Source: JBAVQS01 sp049694275 (lineage in GTDB: Bacteria; Chloroflexota; Anaerolineae; UBA4142; SHND01). Taken from it: 27,395 nucleotides of DNA. The DNA lies in NCBI GenBank assembly GCA_049694275.1, contig JBAVQS010000228.1, positions 1 through 27,395 on the forward strand, given 5' to 3'. Below the pieces are notes generated by a model. The model was given only the letters and a program-made list of their open reading frames with translations. It was not told the origin of the DNA and did not search any database. Shown here piece by piece: positions 1-8,010 of this stretch. Every line of letters begins with the position of its first letter. Positions within the stretch are counted from its first letter, which is position 1. The position numbers and the translations under genes are program-made.

Positions 1-45
1 ATCTAAAAGACAGAGACCAGGCCCCCGCCAAGGAACCTGGTCTCT
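1..45 (-). terminator. Intrinsic terminator of the S41 protease gene
   Basis: A perfect 10-bp stem (AGAGACCAGG at 12-21 with CCTGGTCTCT at 36-45) encloses a 14-nt loop. Read on the minus strand it is followed by GTCTTTTAGAT, a short U-rich run. It lies about 20 bp past the stop codon of the minus-strand protease, so it most likely ends that transcript. Confidence 0.7.
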
Positions 46-65
46 CCGCCCTGATATTCCCAATC

Positions 66-1352
66 CTAATTGGGCGTCATCCCACTCGGAGTGCTGTCGC
101 TCGCTGCAAAGTTGGGATCGAGCTGGTCAATCGCCTTGAGCAATTGCGCATCATCGCTCCCGCGCAATTGATCCGCGGTCATTCCGTTGAGCACGGTCGG
201 GGACAATGGAATCGCGGTCGACGTGAGGGTGACTGGGAGATCCGGCACAATCCCCTTGTGCCAGATGACGCGCCCATTCGGCGTCAGCCATTCCTGTGTA
301 GCAAGCAGCAGGGCCGAGCCGTCCGAAAGCCCGAACTGATTCAACACGGTGCCGGTGCCAAACGTGGTCTGACCTACCAGCTTGGCGCGATTTGCATCCT
401 GCAATGCTCCCGAAACGATTTCCGACGCGCTGGCTGTCCCATTGTTAATCACGATGACCATCGGCAGAACCGTAGCGGACTGACTGGTATCAACCGGCAC
501 CGGGGTGATCCTGCCCTCTGCGTCCTTTTCCAAAAGCACATTACCGCTATTGACGAACTGGCTCGTTACGGCGACCGATTCACTCAACAGACCGCCTGGG
601 TTGTTGCGGAGGTCGAGTACGATGCCCGTATAGCTTCCATCCTGCTTGATCGCGGCCAATGCCTTTTTCAGATCATCGCCCACACCCGAAGAAAAACCGG
701 CAATGCGAATATCCGCAAGAGTTGTTCCGGGAATTTTTTGCCAGGTCACATTACGCATCAGGATTCGCGCTCGGGTAATCGTAAGGTCGCGCGTATCGCC
801 AGAGCTTGGCGATTGAATCGTCAACGTGACCTGCGTACCGGCGGGACCGAGAATCTTGCCAATTACCTGGTCGAGCGATTGCCCGGTTACATCCTCGCCA
901 TTCACCTTCATAATAATGTCGCCCGGCTTGAGCCCGGCTTTTTGCGCCGGCGAATCGTCAATGGGCGCGACAATCACAATATGATCGTCCTTTTTTTCGA
1001 CTTCGGCCCCAATCCCCTCGAATGAGCCCTGGGTAAAGTTGTTCTCTTGCTTGACCATTTCGGGGGTCATGAAGGAGGTATGCCCGGTATCGCCGAGCGA
1101 GTCCACCAGCCCCGAGATAGCGCCATAAGTTAACTTGGGCTCCTGCAAGGCAGACCGGTCAACGTAATGGCGTTGAATAATTTGCCAGGCCTCGCTCATT
1201 AACTGAAAATCGGGTGAATCGGACGTTTGCTTGGTCGTCTGCGCAAATGCCGGCAAGACCTGGCGGTCCAGAACAATCCCGCCCAGAACCCCGGTCGACA
1301 ACAGCAACAGGACCAGGATCGGCACTAATACCAGCCATAATTTTCCCTTCAC
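66..1352 (-). CDS. S41 family C-terminal processing peptidase (CtpA-like), atypical catalytic site
   Basis: This is a membrane-anchored, extracytoplasmic processing protease of family S41. The first ~40 residues hold one hydrophobic segment (LWLVLVPILVLLLLSTGV). A PDZ domain lies near residues 118-187, followed by the tail-specific protease domain with LDLRNNPGG. Numbering uses an in-frame TTG at 1373. I prefer the GTG at 1352 because GGAGGA precedes it by 3 bp, which subtracts 7 residues. The nucleophile is Ser315 in TASASEI. Twenty-five residues later, where the family has its general-base lysine (TFGKG..Q), this protein reads TFGTGTVL, so the Lys is Thr340 and the conserved Gln is Leu344. 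Either a subfamily uses a different base, or the protein is weakly active or non-proteolytic. The family and fold assignment is firm; the activity is not. Confidence 0.9.
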   Translation of the reverse strand: MKGKLWLVLVPILVLLLLSTGVLGGIVLDRQVLPAFAQTTKQTSDSPDFQLMSEAWQIIQRHYVDRSALQEPKLTYGAISGLVDSLGDTGHTSFMTPEMVKQENNFTQGSFEGIGAEVEKKDDHIVIVAPIDDSPAQKAGLKPGDIIMKVNGEDVTGQSLDQVIGKILGPAGTQVTLTIQSPSSGDTRDLTITRARILMRNVTWQKIPGTTLADIRIAGFSSGVGDDLKKALAAIKQDGSYTGIVLDLRNNPGGLLSESVAVTSQFVNSGNVLLEKDAEGRITPVPVDTSQSATVLPMVIVINNGTASASEIVSGALQDANRAKLVGQTTFGTGTVLNQFGLSDGSALLLATQEWLTPNGRVIWHKGIVPDLPVTLTSTAIPLSPTVLNGMTADQLRGSDDAQLLKAIDQLDPNFAASDSTPSGMTPN

Positions 1353-1568
1353 ATTTCCTCCAACAGCTTGCAATCTACTCTACAATTGATACGTAGTTTA
1401 ACCCTCTCCATATGACTCCCGCACACTGCGAAAACCTCTCCCACGCTTATTTTAGCAGAAAAACCCAGCCAGCGCACAGCCTCGGTTTATCGCTGACGGT
1501 AACCCTTCGGGCCCAGCCCTGTGCACAGAGCGGAGGGCGAGAGCGAAAAGATTACGACGAATCTGAGT

Positions 1569-1574
1569 TATAAT
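1569..1574 (+). promoter_or_regulatory. Candidate -10 box (TATAAT) giving a near-leaderless ubiE transcript
   Basis: A perfect TATAAT ends 9 nt before the ATG at 1584, so a start site 7-10 nt downstream would fall on or just before the start codon. No convincing -35 hexamer lies 16-18 bp upstream, and the gene has no clear Shine-Dalgarno. Both facts fit a leaderless mRNA, though the match is short. Confidence 0.45.
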
Positions 1575-1583
1575 GCAAAGCCT

Positions 1584-2321
1584 ATGAACGATAAACGCAG
1601 CTATGTCCGCAACATGTTTGGCCGCATTGCACCCCGCTACGATCTGCTCAACCGGCTCATGTCAATGGGCATGGATCAGGCCTGGCGGCGCCGGGCAGCC
1701 CAGCTAGCCCTTGAGGGGTCCAGTGACTCGCCATGCGCGCTCGACCTGGCGACTGGGACGGGCGACCTCATTATCGCCCTGGACGAGTGCAAACCGGGAA
1801 CGCGGGTGGTGGGGCTTGATCTCACCTACGAGATGCTGGCCCTTGCACCGAACAAGCTCGCCGGTTCGCCAGCAGGAACACATGCGTTGGGGCTCATCAA
1901 CGGCGACGGCCTCGACCTCCCCTTTCCCGACAATACCTTTGACGCTATCACTTCAGCATTCATGCTCCGCAATCTCGTCGACGTCGAGCGCGGTTTCCGC
2001 GAAATGGTTCGCGTGACCAGGCCGGGCGGCCGGATCGTCGCGCTCGAAATCACACGCCCCCGCCTCCCTGTCTGGCGCGCGCTGTTCGAACTCTACTTTT
2101 ACCGGATGGTCCCCATTCTCGGAGGAATCATCAGCGGCGACCCCGGCGCCTATAGCTACCTGCCCAATTCCCTCCAACGATTCATCTCGCCCGAAGAGTT
2201 GGCGGCCACTATGGCGCGCGCCGGCGTCCGAGACGTGCGCTGGGTATTGCTCAACCTCGGGACAGTAGCCATTCATTATGGAGTCAAACCTTTCGTAAAA
2301 ATTGGCTTGCACAATCCATGA
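1584..2321 (+). CDS. ubiE: Demethylmenaquinone/ubiquinone C-methyltransferase (UbiE/MenG)
   Basis: This class I SAM-dependent methyltransferase catalyses the last step of menaquinone (or ubiquinone) synthesis, methylating the quinone ring in the cytoplasm or at the membrane face. The 245-residue product has the family's usual length. It opens with YVRNMFGRIAPRYDLLNRLMS, carries the SAM loop ALDLATGTGDL and the acidic GLDLTYEML, and has the late signature VTRPGGRIVALEITRP. The C-terminal part (YSYLPNSLQRFISPEEL) is also typical. The frame is open upstream to 1521, but 1584 matches family N-termini and sits just after TATAAT, so I chose it. It heads a plus-strand trio and ends 22 bp before the next gene. 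In a Chloroflexota-like genome the substrate is more likely demethylmenaquinone than a ubiquinone precursor; that is inference. Confidence 0.93.
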   Translation: MNDKRSYVRNMFGRIAPRYDLLNRLMSMGMDQAWRRRAAQLALEGSSDSPCALDLATGTGDLIIALDECKPGTRVVGLDLTYEMLALAPNKLAGSPAGTHALGLINGDGLDLPFPDNTFDAITSAFMLRNLVDVERGFREMVRVTRPGGRIVALEITRPRLPVWRALFELYFYRMVPILGGIISGDPGAYSYLPNSLQRFISPEELAATMARAGVRDVRWVLLNLGTVAIHYGVKPFVKIGLHNP

Positions 2322-2343
2322 TGGGAGAGAGAAAATAGTCAAA

Positions 2344-2793
2344 ATGGGAAAGCGCGGCGAACTCTGGTTCGCATTCCAAATCATTCTCTTCGGCCTGATC
2401 CTGATCGCTCCGACCGTGAGCTCATTTCCATTTCCATTGTGGCTGCGCGGGTTGGGACTCTTGATCCTGCTGATGGGCGGGCTCATCGGAACGCTGGGGC
2501 TTGTCCGGCTCGGTCGGAATCTCAGCCCCTTCCCCAAGCCCATCGATGGGGGACAGCTCGTTCAGACCGGCATTTATGGCTGGGTGCGCCATCCCATCTA
2601 TTCAGGCCTCATCTTTAGCGCGTTCGGCTGGTCGCTCTTGACCAATACGCTCCTCGGGCTGGCGCTCGTCGTCGTCCTCTTTATCTTTTTCGATCTCAAA
2701 TCACGTCGCGAGGAGCGGTGGTTGGCCGAGACCTATCCAGATTACACTGAATATAAGCAACACGTCAAAAAGTTAATTCCCGGAGTATATTGA
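2344..2793 (+). CDS. Isoprenylcysteine carboxyl methyltransferase (ICMT)/phospholipid methyltransferase-like membrane enzyme
   Basis: This is an integral-membrane SAM-dependent methyltransferase-like protein of 149 residues. Two hydrophobic segments lie in the first half (FAFQIILFGLILIAPTV and LRGLGLLILLMGGLIGTL) and another pair follows the signature. The diagnostic motif is GIYGWVRHPIYSGLIF, the RHPxYxG that contacts SAM in ICMT/PEMT-type enzymes. The tail has the conserved SRREERWLAETYPDYTEY. Bacterial members have no established protein-prenyl substrate, so the acceptor (isoprenoid, lipid or other) is unknown. The chosen ATG at 2344 follows a purine-rich GAGAGAGA; the frame is open from 2302, overlapping the preceding gene. 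Its place directly after ubiE suggests a possible link to isoprenoid or quinone metabolism, but the sequence does not prove it. Confidence 0.85.
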   Translation: MGKRGELWFAFQIILFGLILIAPTVSSFPFPLWLRGLGLLILLMGGLIGTLGLVRLGRNLSPFPKPIDGGQLVQTGIYGWVRHPIYSGLIFSAFGWSLLTNTLLGLALVVVLFIFFDLKSRREERWLAETYPDYTEYKQHVKKLIPGVY

Positions 2794-2794
2794 T

Positions 2795-4528
2795 ATGGGC
2801 TATGGTCTTCGCGTCGATTTTGATATTCCTGCCACAATGCGCGACGGAACAGTATTACGCGCCAACATTTTCCGCCCTGACGCGCCGGGTGATTTTCCCG
2901 TTGCCCTGACGCGCACTCCATATGGCAAGGATTTTGCTACGTCCAATCCCATCCTTGACGCGGTGCGCCTCGCGCGCGCTGGCTATATTGTCATTATCCA
3001 GGATTGTCGCGGGCGGTTTGCTTCGGAAGGGACCTGGTTTCCCTTTCGACATGAAGGCGAGGATGGATATGATACGGTCGAATGGGCGGCGGCGCTCCCC
3101 GGCTCGAATGGCCGCGTGGGGATGTTCGGCGCGTCCTACTCGGGCTTTACACAATGGGCCACGGCCATGCAAAACCCGCCGCACCTGTACGCGCTCGTCC
3201 CCGCCATTACCTGGGCAGATGCGCTCGACGGAATCACCTGGCGCGGCGGCGCGGCTGAGTTGGGGACTTCGATCTATTGGTATCTCAGCATCCTCGGCCT
3301 CGAGCTTTTGCTGAGACGGCAGCGCGGCGCGCCGCCTATGGAGCAGATCAAAGCCGTCCGCGCCCTCGTGCAAGAGATCGACAATCTGCGCACACAAGGC
3401 TACTGGTCGTTACCACTCAATCAGTTTGCGCCGCTCAGGAATCATGATCTGCATGAGGCATTTGTGGAGCTCATTGCGGGGTGGGATATGCCTGACGCCT
3501 ATGCGCACGTCTCACCTGCATCGGCGCACGACCGGATTCGGACGCCGGCGTTCAACATCGGCGGGTGGTACGACATCTTTACGCAGGGCACGCTCGACAA
3601 CTATACCGCGCTTTCCGCTGCCGGCCCGACTCCCGAATCGCGCCAGGCACGCCTGCTCATGGGGCCCTGGTCCCACCTGCAGAACACAAACGTCGTCGGC
3701 GAGATGGATTTTGGATTCGCGTCCAACCTCAACTGGATCAATGTCCAGTTCGGCCTCACCGATCTCACCGCGCGGTGGTTTGATTACTGGCTGAAAGGAA
3801 TTGAAAACGGGGTCACGCAAGAACCGCCCGTCAAGCTCTTTATCATGGGGGATAACGTGTGGCGCGACGAGAAAGAATGGCCGCTGGCGCGTACTCGCTA
3901 TACCAACTGGTACCTGCAGGGCGCCCGCGGCCTCGCCCTCGATAAACCGGACGACGGGGACGATAGTCCGCCCGATCAGTACACCTATGACCCGGCCAAT
4001 CCAACGCCGACGAATGGCGGGGCGCTCTTGATGAATCCGCTCTATCATGCGGGAGTATATGACCAGCGCGAAACCGAAGCGCGGCCTGATGGATTGAGCT
4101 ATACCTCCGCTCCGCTCGAACGCGACGCCGAAGTAACCGGGCAGATTGTTTGCAAGCTCTGGGCCGCGAGCGATGCCCCTGATACCGATTTTGTCGCGCG
4201 GCTCGTGGATGTGCATCCCGATGGGTTTGCGCAAAACCTGGTGGATGGTATTATCCGCGCGCGGTATCGCAATGGGAATACCCCCGAGCTACTGGAACCG
4301 GGCCGGCCCTACGAGCTCACCATCGATCTCTGGTCCACGGCAAATGTGTTCAAAAAGGGACATCGCATCCGGCTCGATATCTGCAGCGCCAACTTTCCAC
4401 GCTGGGATCGCAATCATAACACCGGTGCGCTGTTTGGCACGGATACAACCTTTTGCGTCGCTCACCAGACGGTATTCCACGATGCGGAGCATCCATCGCA
4501 TGTGGTCCTGCCGATGATTCCAACATAG
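2795..4528 (+). CDS. CocE/NonD family alpha/beta hydrolase (X-Pro dipeptidyl-peptidase S15 fold)
   Basis: This 577-residue protein has CocE-type length and domain order. An alpha/beta hydrolase core comes first (MRDGTVLRANIFRP and IIQDCRGRFASEGTW), then an alpha-helical cap, then a C-terminal jelly-roll domain (YELTIDLWSTANVFKKGHRIRLDI). The catalytic triad can be read as Ser114 in GASYSG, Asp260 in GGWYDIFTQG and His294 in GPWSHLQ. Family members hydrolyse esters (cocaine esterase, glutaryl-7-ACA acylase) or N-terminal acyl or X-Pro bonds, so the substrate cannot be named. There is no signal peptide, so it is likely cytoplasmic. Its ATG lies 1 bp past the preceding stop with GGAG 9 bp upstream, so it is surely co-transcribed with that gene. 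Confidence 0.93.
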   Translation: MGYGLRVDFDIPATMRDGTVLRANIFRPDAPGDFPVALTRTPYGKDFATSNPILDAVRLARAGYIVIIQDCRGRFASEGTWFPFRHEGEDGYDTVEWAAALPGSNGRVGMFGASYSGFTQWATAMQNPPHLYALVPAITWADALDGITWRGGAAELGTSIYWYLSILGLELLLRRQRGAPPMEQIKAVRALVQEIDNLRTQGYWSLPLNQFAPLRNHDLHEAFVELIAGWDMPDAYAHVSPASAHDRIRTPAFNIGGWYDIFTQGTLDNYTALSAAGPTPESRQARLLMGPWSHLQNTNVVGEMDFGFASNLNWINVQFGLTDLTARWFDYWLKGIENGVTQEPPVKLFIMGDNVWRDEKEWPLARTRYTNWYLQGARGLALDKPDDGDDSPPDQYTYDPANPTPTNGGALLMNPLYHAGVYDQRETEARPDGLSYTSAPLERDAEVTGQIVCKLWAASDAPDTDFVARLVDVHPDGFAQNLVDGIIRARYRNGNTPELLEPGRPYELTIDLWSTANVFKKGHRIRLDICSANFPRWDRNHNTGALFGTDTTFCVAHQTVFHDAEHPSHVVLPMIPT

Positions 4529-4530
4529 CG

Positions 4531-5487
4531 TTATAGCGCAAGCGATTCGATCGCATCTTGTATAACCCGCGCAGACGCCTCCAGGCCGCGCTGTTCTCCT
4601 TCGCTCAACGGGAGCTGCAGGACACGCTCGATGCCTTTCCGGTTTACGATGGTCGGCAGGCTGAGGCAAACGCCGTTCAATCCATACATTCCCTGTACGA
4701 GCGAAGAGACGCTCAGCACGCTGTTCTCATTGCGCACGATCGCATGGACAATCCGCCGCAGCCCGGTGGCAACGGCGTAAAAGGTCGCCCCTTTGCGCTT
4801 GATAATCTCATAAGCCGCGTGCCGGGTCGTCTGTGCAATCTCATCCCGGGCATCGTCGGTTAGCGCGCAATCATTCAGTCGGCAATAATCGTCGAGCCGC
4901 ATCCCCGCCACATTCGCCAGGCTCCAGGTCGCCACCTGTGAATCGCCGTGCTCGCCGATGATAAAGGCATGCACGCTTCGCGGGTCTACCTTGAATTGCT
5001 GGCTCAAGAGATAGCGAAACCGCGCCGTGTCCAGGATCGTCCCCGAGCCGATGACCTGCTCCGGCGGCAGCCCCGACACCTTCCATGACACATAAGTCAG
5101 CACATCCACCGGGTTGGTCGCCACCAGCAGAATGGCATCGCGAGTCTGCTGCATCACCTGTGGAATAATACTCTTGAAAATGCCAGCGTTCCGCTTGAGC
5201 AGGTCGAGCCGCGTCTCGCCCGGTCGCTGATTGCTCCCGCCGGTAATAATCACGATATCCGCGTCCGCACAATCCCGATAATCTCCTGCCCAAACGCGCG
5301 CGGGCGCGGTAAAAGGCAGCGCATGGTTCAGGTCCATCGCTTCACCTTCGGCCCGTTCGTGATTAATATCAATCAGCACAATCTCGGCGGCTGTCCCGTC
5401 GAGCAGTAAGGCATAGGCCGCTGTTGCGCCGACGTTCCCAGCCCCGATAATCGCTACACGCACCGGATGTTGATCACTATTTGCCAT
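4531..5487 (-). CDS. ldh: L-lactate dehydrogenase (LDH/MDH family)
   Basis: This cytoplasmic NAD-dependent L-lactate dehydrogenase interconverts pyruvate and lactate. The 318-residue product has the Rossmann motif GAGNVG (15-20) and Asp40 at the end of the second strand, favouring NAD. In the mobile loop SNQRPGETRLDL, Gln87 sits where lactate enzymes have Gln and malate enzymes have Arg. Arg93 is the loop arginine, Asp153 and Arg156 lie in ILDTARFR, and His180 is the catalytic base in GEHGDSQ. I chose the ATG at 5487 because GGAGG lies 5 bp upstream; the frame runs open to 5553. A TAGAAT at 5518-5513 could be its -10. It converges on the CocE gene with only 2 bp between stop codons and no visible terminator. 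Lactate is preferred over malate because of Gln87. Confidence 0.93.
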   Translation of the reverse strand: MANSDQHPVRVAIIGAGNVGATAAYALLLDGTAAEIVLIDINHERAEGEAMDLNHALPFTAPARVWAGDYRDCADADIVIITGGSNQRPGETRLDLLKRNAGIFKSIIPQVMQQTRDAILLVATNPVDVLTYVSWKVSGLPPEQVIGSGTILDTARFRYLLSQQFKVDPRSVHAFIIGEHGDSQVATWSLANVAGMRLDDYCRLNDCALTDDARDEIAQTTRHAAYEIIKRKGATFYAVATGLRRIVHAIVRNENSVLSVSSLVQGMYGLNGVCLSLPTIVNRKGIERVLQLPLSEGEQRGLEASARVIQDAIESLAL

Positions 5488-5578
5488 CTCTTCCTCCATC
5501 AGATTCGGGACTATTCTAACATATCTCCCGGTCGCTTGGGGGACACCTGCCACGAAAAAGATGGGCCCAAAAGGTTAA

Positions 5579-5607
5579 TTGACAGGGAGGCCATTTTAGG
5601 GTAAAAA
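5579..5607 (+). promoter_or_regulatory. Sigma-70-type promoter of ppgK
   Basis: A consensus TTGACA (5579-5584) is followed after 17 bp by TAAAAA (5602-5607), a weaker -10. The predicted start near 5615 leaves a ~43-nt leader before the ATG at 5658. The promoter is divergent from the lactate dehydrogenase gene. Confidence 0.6.
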
Positions 5608-5657
5608 TGGTCTTTGTACGCGTCCGACTCCAAGCAAGTCCGACACCGGGGAGAATC

Positions 5658-6398
5658 ATGCAAATTCTGGGAATTGATATTGGAGGTTCAGCAATCAAAG
5701 GCGCGCCCGTCGACGTTGAAACTGGCGCGCTCACGGCAGAACGGTTTCGCATTGAAGTTCCCAAGAAACCAAAGCCGGAACACGTGCTTGATTGTACGGT
5801 GGAACTGATCGAGCATTTTCAATGGCAAGGCCCGGTCGGCTGCACCTTTCCGGCCATCGTCAAAAATGGGGTAACCCTCTCCGCCGCCAACGTCGATAGG
5901 GAATGGATTGGCTACAAAACCCAAAAGATGCTCGCGAAAAAGACGCATCTGCCCATCCTTCTGATTAACGACGCCGACGCGGCCGGCATTGCCGAGATGG
6001 AATTTGGGGCAGGCCTGGGCGAAAAGGGCACGGTCATCATGTTGACCCTGGGCACCGGCATCGGCAGCGCCGTTTTTCTTGATGGGAAATTGTTGCCCAA
6101 CACGGAACTCGGGCACCTAGAAATTCGCGGCAAGGACGCCGAAGATCGAGCCGCCGCACGCGTCAAGACCGAGAAAAAGTTGAGCTGGGCCCAATGGGCG
6201 GAGCGGTTGAACGAATACCTCGCCCGTGTCGACCTCATGCTGTCCCCTGACCTGTATATCATCGGCGGCGGGGTGAGCAAGAGTCACGAAGATTTTATCC
6301 CACTATTAAAAAGCTCGGCGCGCATCATGCCGGCGAAATTATTCAACGACGCCGGAATCGTCGGCGCCGCATTTGCGGCGCGCGAACTTGTCAAATAA
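5658..6398 (+). CDS. ppgK: Polyphosphate glucokinase (ROK family)
   Basis: This enzyme phosphorylates glucose to glucose-6-phosphate using inorganic polyphosphate (often also ATP) as donor, in the cytoplasm. The 246-residue length is typical. The phosphate-binding motif DIGGSAIKGA lies at residues 7-16, the catalytic aspartate region is LLINDADAAGIAEM, and the adenosine/phosphate motif is TLGTGIGSA. The stretch NTELGHLEIRGKDAE separates polyphosphate glucokinases from ordinary ROK glucokinases. The frame is open from 5607, but the ATG at 5658 has GGGGAG 4 bp upstream and gives the family N-terminus MQILGIDIGGS. It is a single-gene unit with its own promoter and terminator. Such genes are common in Actinobacteria, Chloroflexota and some Cyanobacteria. 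Confidence 0.95.
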   Translation: MQILGIDIGGSAIKGAPVDVETGALTAERFRIEVPKKPKPEHVLDCTVELIEHFQWQGPVGCTFPAIVKNGVTLSAANVDREWIGYKTQKMLAKKTHLPILLINDADAAGIAEMEFGAGLGEKGTVIMLTLGTGIGSAVFLDGKLLPNTELGHLEIRGKDAEDRAAARVKTEKKLSWAQWAERLNEYLARVDLMLSPDLYIIGGGVSKSHEDFIPLLKSSARIMPAKLFNDAGIVGAAFAARELVK

Positions 6399-6399
6399 A

Positions 6400-6429
6400 G
6401 CGGGCGGGATTATCCCGCCCGCCTTTTTT
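6400..6429 (+). terminator. Strong intrinsic terminator after ppgK
   Basis: A perfect 10-bp GC-rich stem (GCGGGCGGGA, 3-nt loop, TCCCGCCCGC) is followed by C and six T residues (6424-6429). It begins just after the ppgK stop codon. Confidence 0.93.
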
Positions 6430-6486
6430 ATCGTCCTTACGACACCCAATAACCTTACAAGGGGTGGACCGGTTCCACTCCTTTTC

Positions 6487-6861
6487 TTATTCTGCCGGTG
6501 TAGTTTCCAGCGCCTGCGCCAGCGTCGAGCGCAACTCGTTCACATCGAACGGCTTGGCCAGATAGCCGGCCGTCCCTACCTCTTGCGCCGCCGCGCGCGT
6601 CTGTTCTTCACCGCGAGCCGACATGATGATAACCGGAATATCTTTGTATTCTTGATATCGCTTGAGTCGTTTGAAAACACTCAGCCCGCTCAGACCGGGG
6701 AGCACCCAATCGAGCACAATTGCATCCGGATGCACAGTCCCCAGCATGTCGAGCGCAGTCTCGCCATCCGGCGCCTCAACACAATCATACTGCTCAGCCA
6801 GGGTCATCCGCACCAACTGACGCACCATCGGATCGTCGTCGACAATTAGAATTCTTTTCAT
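6487..6861 (-). CDS. Single-domain response regulator (CheY-like receiver)
   Basis: This 124-residue phospho-receiver has no output domain, so it signals through protein-protein contact or acts in a phosphorelay. The acidic cluster is Asp8-Asp10 (VDDDP), the phosphoacceptor is Asp51 in VLDWVLPGLSG, the switch Ser is Ser81 in IIMSARG, and the conserved Lys is Lys103 in YLAKPF. All key residues are present. The start codon lies 1 bp past the stop of the upstream pseudouridine synthase gene, so the two are co-transcribed and probably translationally coupled. No histidine kinase gene is in the window, so its partner is unknown. It converges on ppgK, whose terminator separates them. Confidence 0.92.
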   Translation of the reverse strand: MKRILIVDDDPMVRQLVRMTLAEQYDCVEAPDGETALDMLGTVHPDAIVLDWVLPGLSGLSVFKRLKRYQEYKDIPVIIMSARGEEQTRAAAQEVGTAGYLAKPFDVNELRSTLAQALETTPAE

Positions 6862-6862
6862 A

Positions 6863-7843
6863 TTATATCCAGGGGCTTGGGTCGCCGCCCGCTTGTTCGA
6901 GGGCTTCCCGCAAATCGGGTGGAAGCGCCGCCGAAAATTCGACCGGTTGCCCCGTCATGGGATGGATGAATGCAAGACGCCACGCGTGTAGAAATTGCCG
7001 TTCCAGTCCGAGTTTGTTCTTGCGCGCTCCGCCGTACACTGCATCGCCGGCAATCGGGTGATGAATAAAAGCAAGGTGCACACGAATCTGATGCGTCCGG
7101 CCGGTCTGCGGCTCGACGCGGAGCAACGTGTAATCTTCCAATCGCTCGGTGACATGGAACAGGGTGACTGCACTGCGCGCCGGCGTCCGGGTAACGACTG
7201 CAATCTTTTTACGGTCGTGCGGGTCGCGCCCCAGCGGCGCATCGATCCGGCCCTGCGCCACTGCCACCCGGCCCTGCACGAGCGCCAAATAAGTCTTGTG
7301 AACCTCACGGGAGGCAAACTGCGCCTGAAGCTTGTGCAGCGCCTCGTCCTGCCTGGCAATCACCAGCAGACCACTGGTGTCCCGGTCCAACCGGTGCACA
7401 ATACCCGGCCGCTCGGCATTGCCCACCACCATTTCGGGCGCGTGCCACAACACCGCATTGACCAGCGTCCCACTCGCATGACCGGCGGCAGGATGCACAA
7501 CCATGCCTGCCGGCTTGTTCACGACCAGCAGCGCATCATCCTCATAGACAATCGCCAGCGGAATATCCTGGCCGCGTGTCTCGACCGGCGACGGCGGCGG
7601 GATCGTGACCGTGACCGTTTCACCCGCAACCACACGATAATTCGCCTTGCGAGCGCGCCCCTGCACCCGGACGTGCCCCGCCTCGATCAACTGCTGAACG
7701 AACGAACGCGATAACGCGCCGACCCGGGCTGTGACAAATTTATCAAGCCGCTCTCCGCTCTCTTCCGGGTCCACCTCAAGAATATACGCCTGCTTATTAT
7801 AATCCAATTTCGCCAGATTACCTATCTTATACATTCTACCCAT
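6863..7843 (-). CDS. RluA/RluD-family 23S rRNA pseudouridine synthase
   Basis: The protein isomerises specific uridines to pseudouridine in large-subunit rRNA. An N-terminal S4 RNA-binding domain (about residues 33-80, SGERLDKFVTARV) is followed by the RluA catalytic domain. The catalytic Asp155 lies in HRLDRDTSGLLV, preceded by VNKPAGMVVHP and followed by VEPQTGRTHQIRVHL, all diagnostic. The length of about 326 residues and the S4 fusion fit the RluD subgroup, but the target uridines cannot be read from sequence. The start is uncertain: GTG 7849, ATG 7843 and ATG 7834 are all in frame. I use 7843 because a weak GGTGG lies just upstream. The stop is 1 bp from the response-regulator start. Confidence 0.92.
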   Translation of the reverse strand: MGRMYKIGNLAKLDYNKQAYILEVDPEESGERLDKFVTARVGALSRSFVQQLIEAGHVRVQGRARKANYRVVAGETVTVTIPPPSPVETRGQDIPLAIVYEDDALLVVNKPAGMVVHPAAGHASGTLVNAVLWHAPEMVVGNAERPGIVHRLDRDTSGLLVIARQDEALHKLQAQFASREVHKTYLALVQGRVAVAQGRIDAPLGRDPHDRKKIAVVTRTPARSAVTLFHVTERLEDYTLLRVEPQTGRTHQIRVHLAFIHHPIAGDAVYGGARKNKLGLERQFLHAWRLAFIHPMTGQPVEFSAALPPDLREALEQAGGDPSPWI

Positions 7844-7878
7844 TCCCACCCAAAAATCAACTGCCTCTTCGCATGAGC

Positions 7879-8010
7879 TAGGGCTTTTCAGTTCTCCGCT
7901 GTCATTCTGAGCATGGCGAAGAATCTCGTTCTCGCTGACGAGATTCTTCGTCGCGAAAAGCGTTCCTCAGAATGACAACCCACCTGTCAAGCGAAAACTG
8001 AAAAGCCCTG
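7879..8010. mobile_element. 132-bp MITE-like palindromic insertion with 9-bp target-site duplication
   Basis: The terminal inverted repeats are 15 bp with one end mismatch: AGGGCTTTTCAGTT at 7880-7893 and AACTGAAAAGCCCT at 7996-8009. CGCATGAGC flanks the element directly at 7870-7878 and again at 8011-8019, as expected for a duplicated target. Nested inside are GTCATTCTGAG (7901-7911) with CTCAGAATGAC (7966-7976), and GAAGAATCTCGT (7918-7929) with ACGAGATTCTTC (7938-7949). No coding capacity exists, so it would have moved by an outside transposase. A 9-bp duplication fits several IS families and does not identify one. Confidence 0.8.

Noticed and set aside
144..1025. Long plus-strand open frame opposite the S41 protease
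   Set aside because: It lies wholly antisense to a protein with clear PDZ and protease motifs, shows no recognisable domain, and is rich in Arg/His as shadow frames in GC-rich DNA are.
6862..6867. TATAAT across the stop of the pseudouridine synthase gene and the start of the response regulator
   Set aside because: It abuts the ATG itself, so transcription from it would begin inside the coding sequence; it is explained by the stop codon context.
6995..7714. Plus-strand open frame opposite the pseudouridine synthase
   Set aside because: Antisense shadow of a well-supported RluA-family gene, with no domain or RBS of its own.
7798..7807. TATAAT on the minus strand inside the start of the pseudouridine synthase gene
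   Set aside because: It encodes the YNK residues of the N-terminus, has no matching -35, and lies too far from a start codon for a leaderless message.
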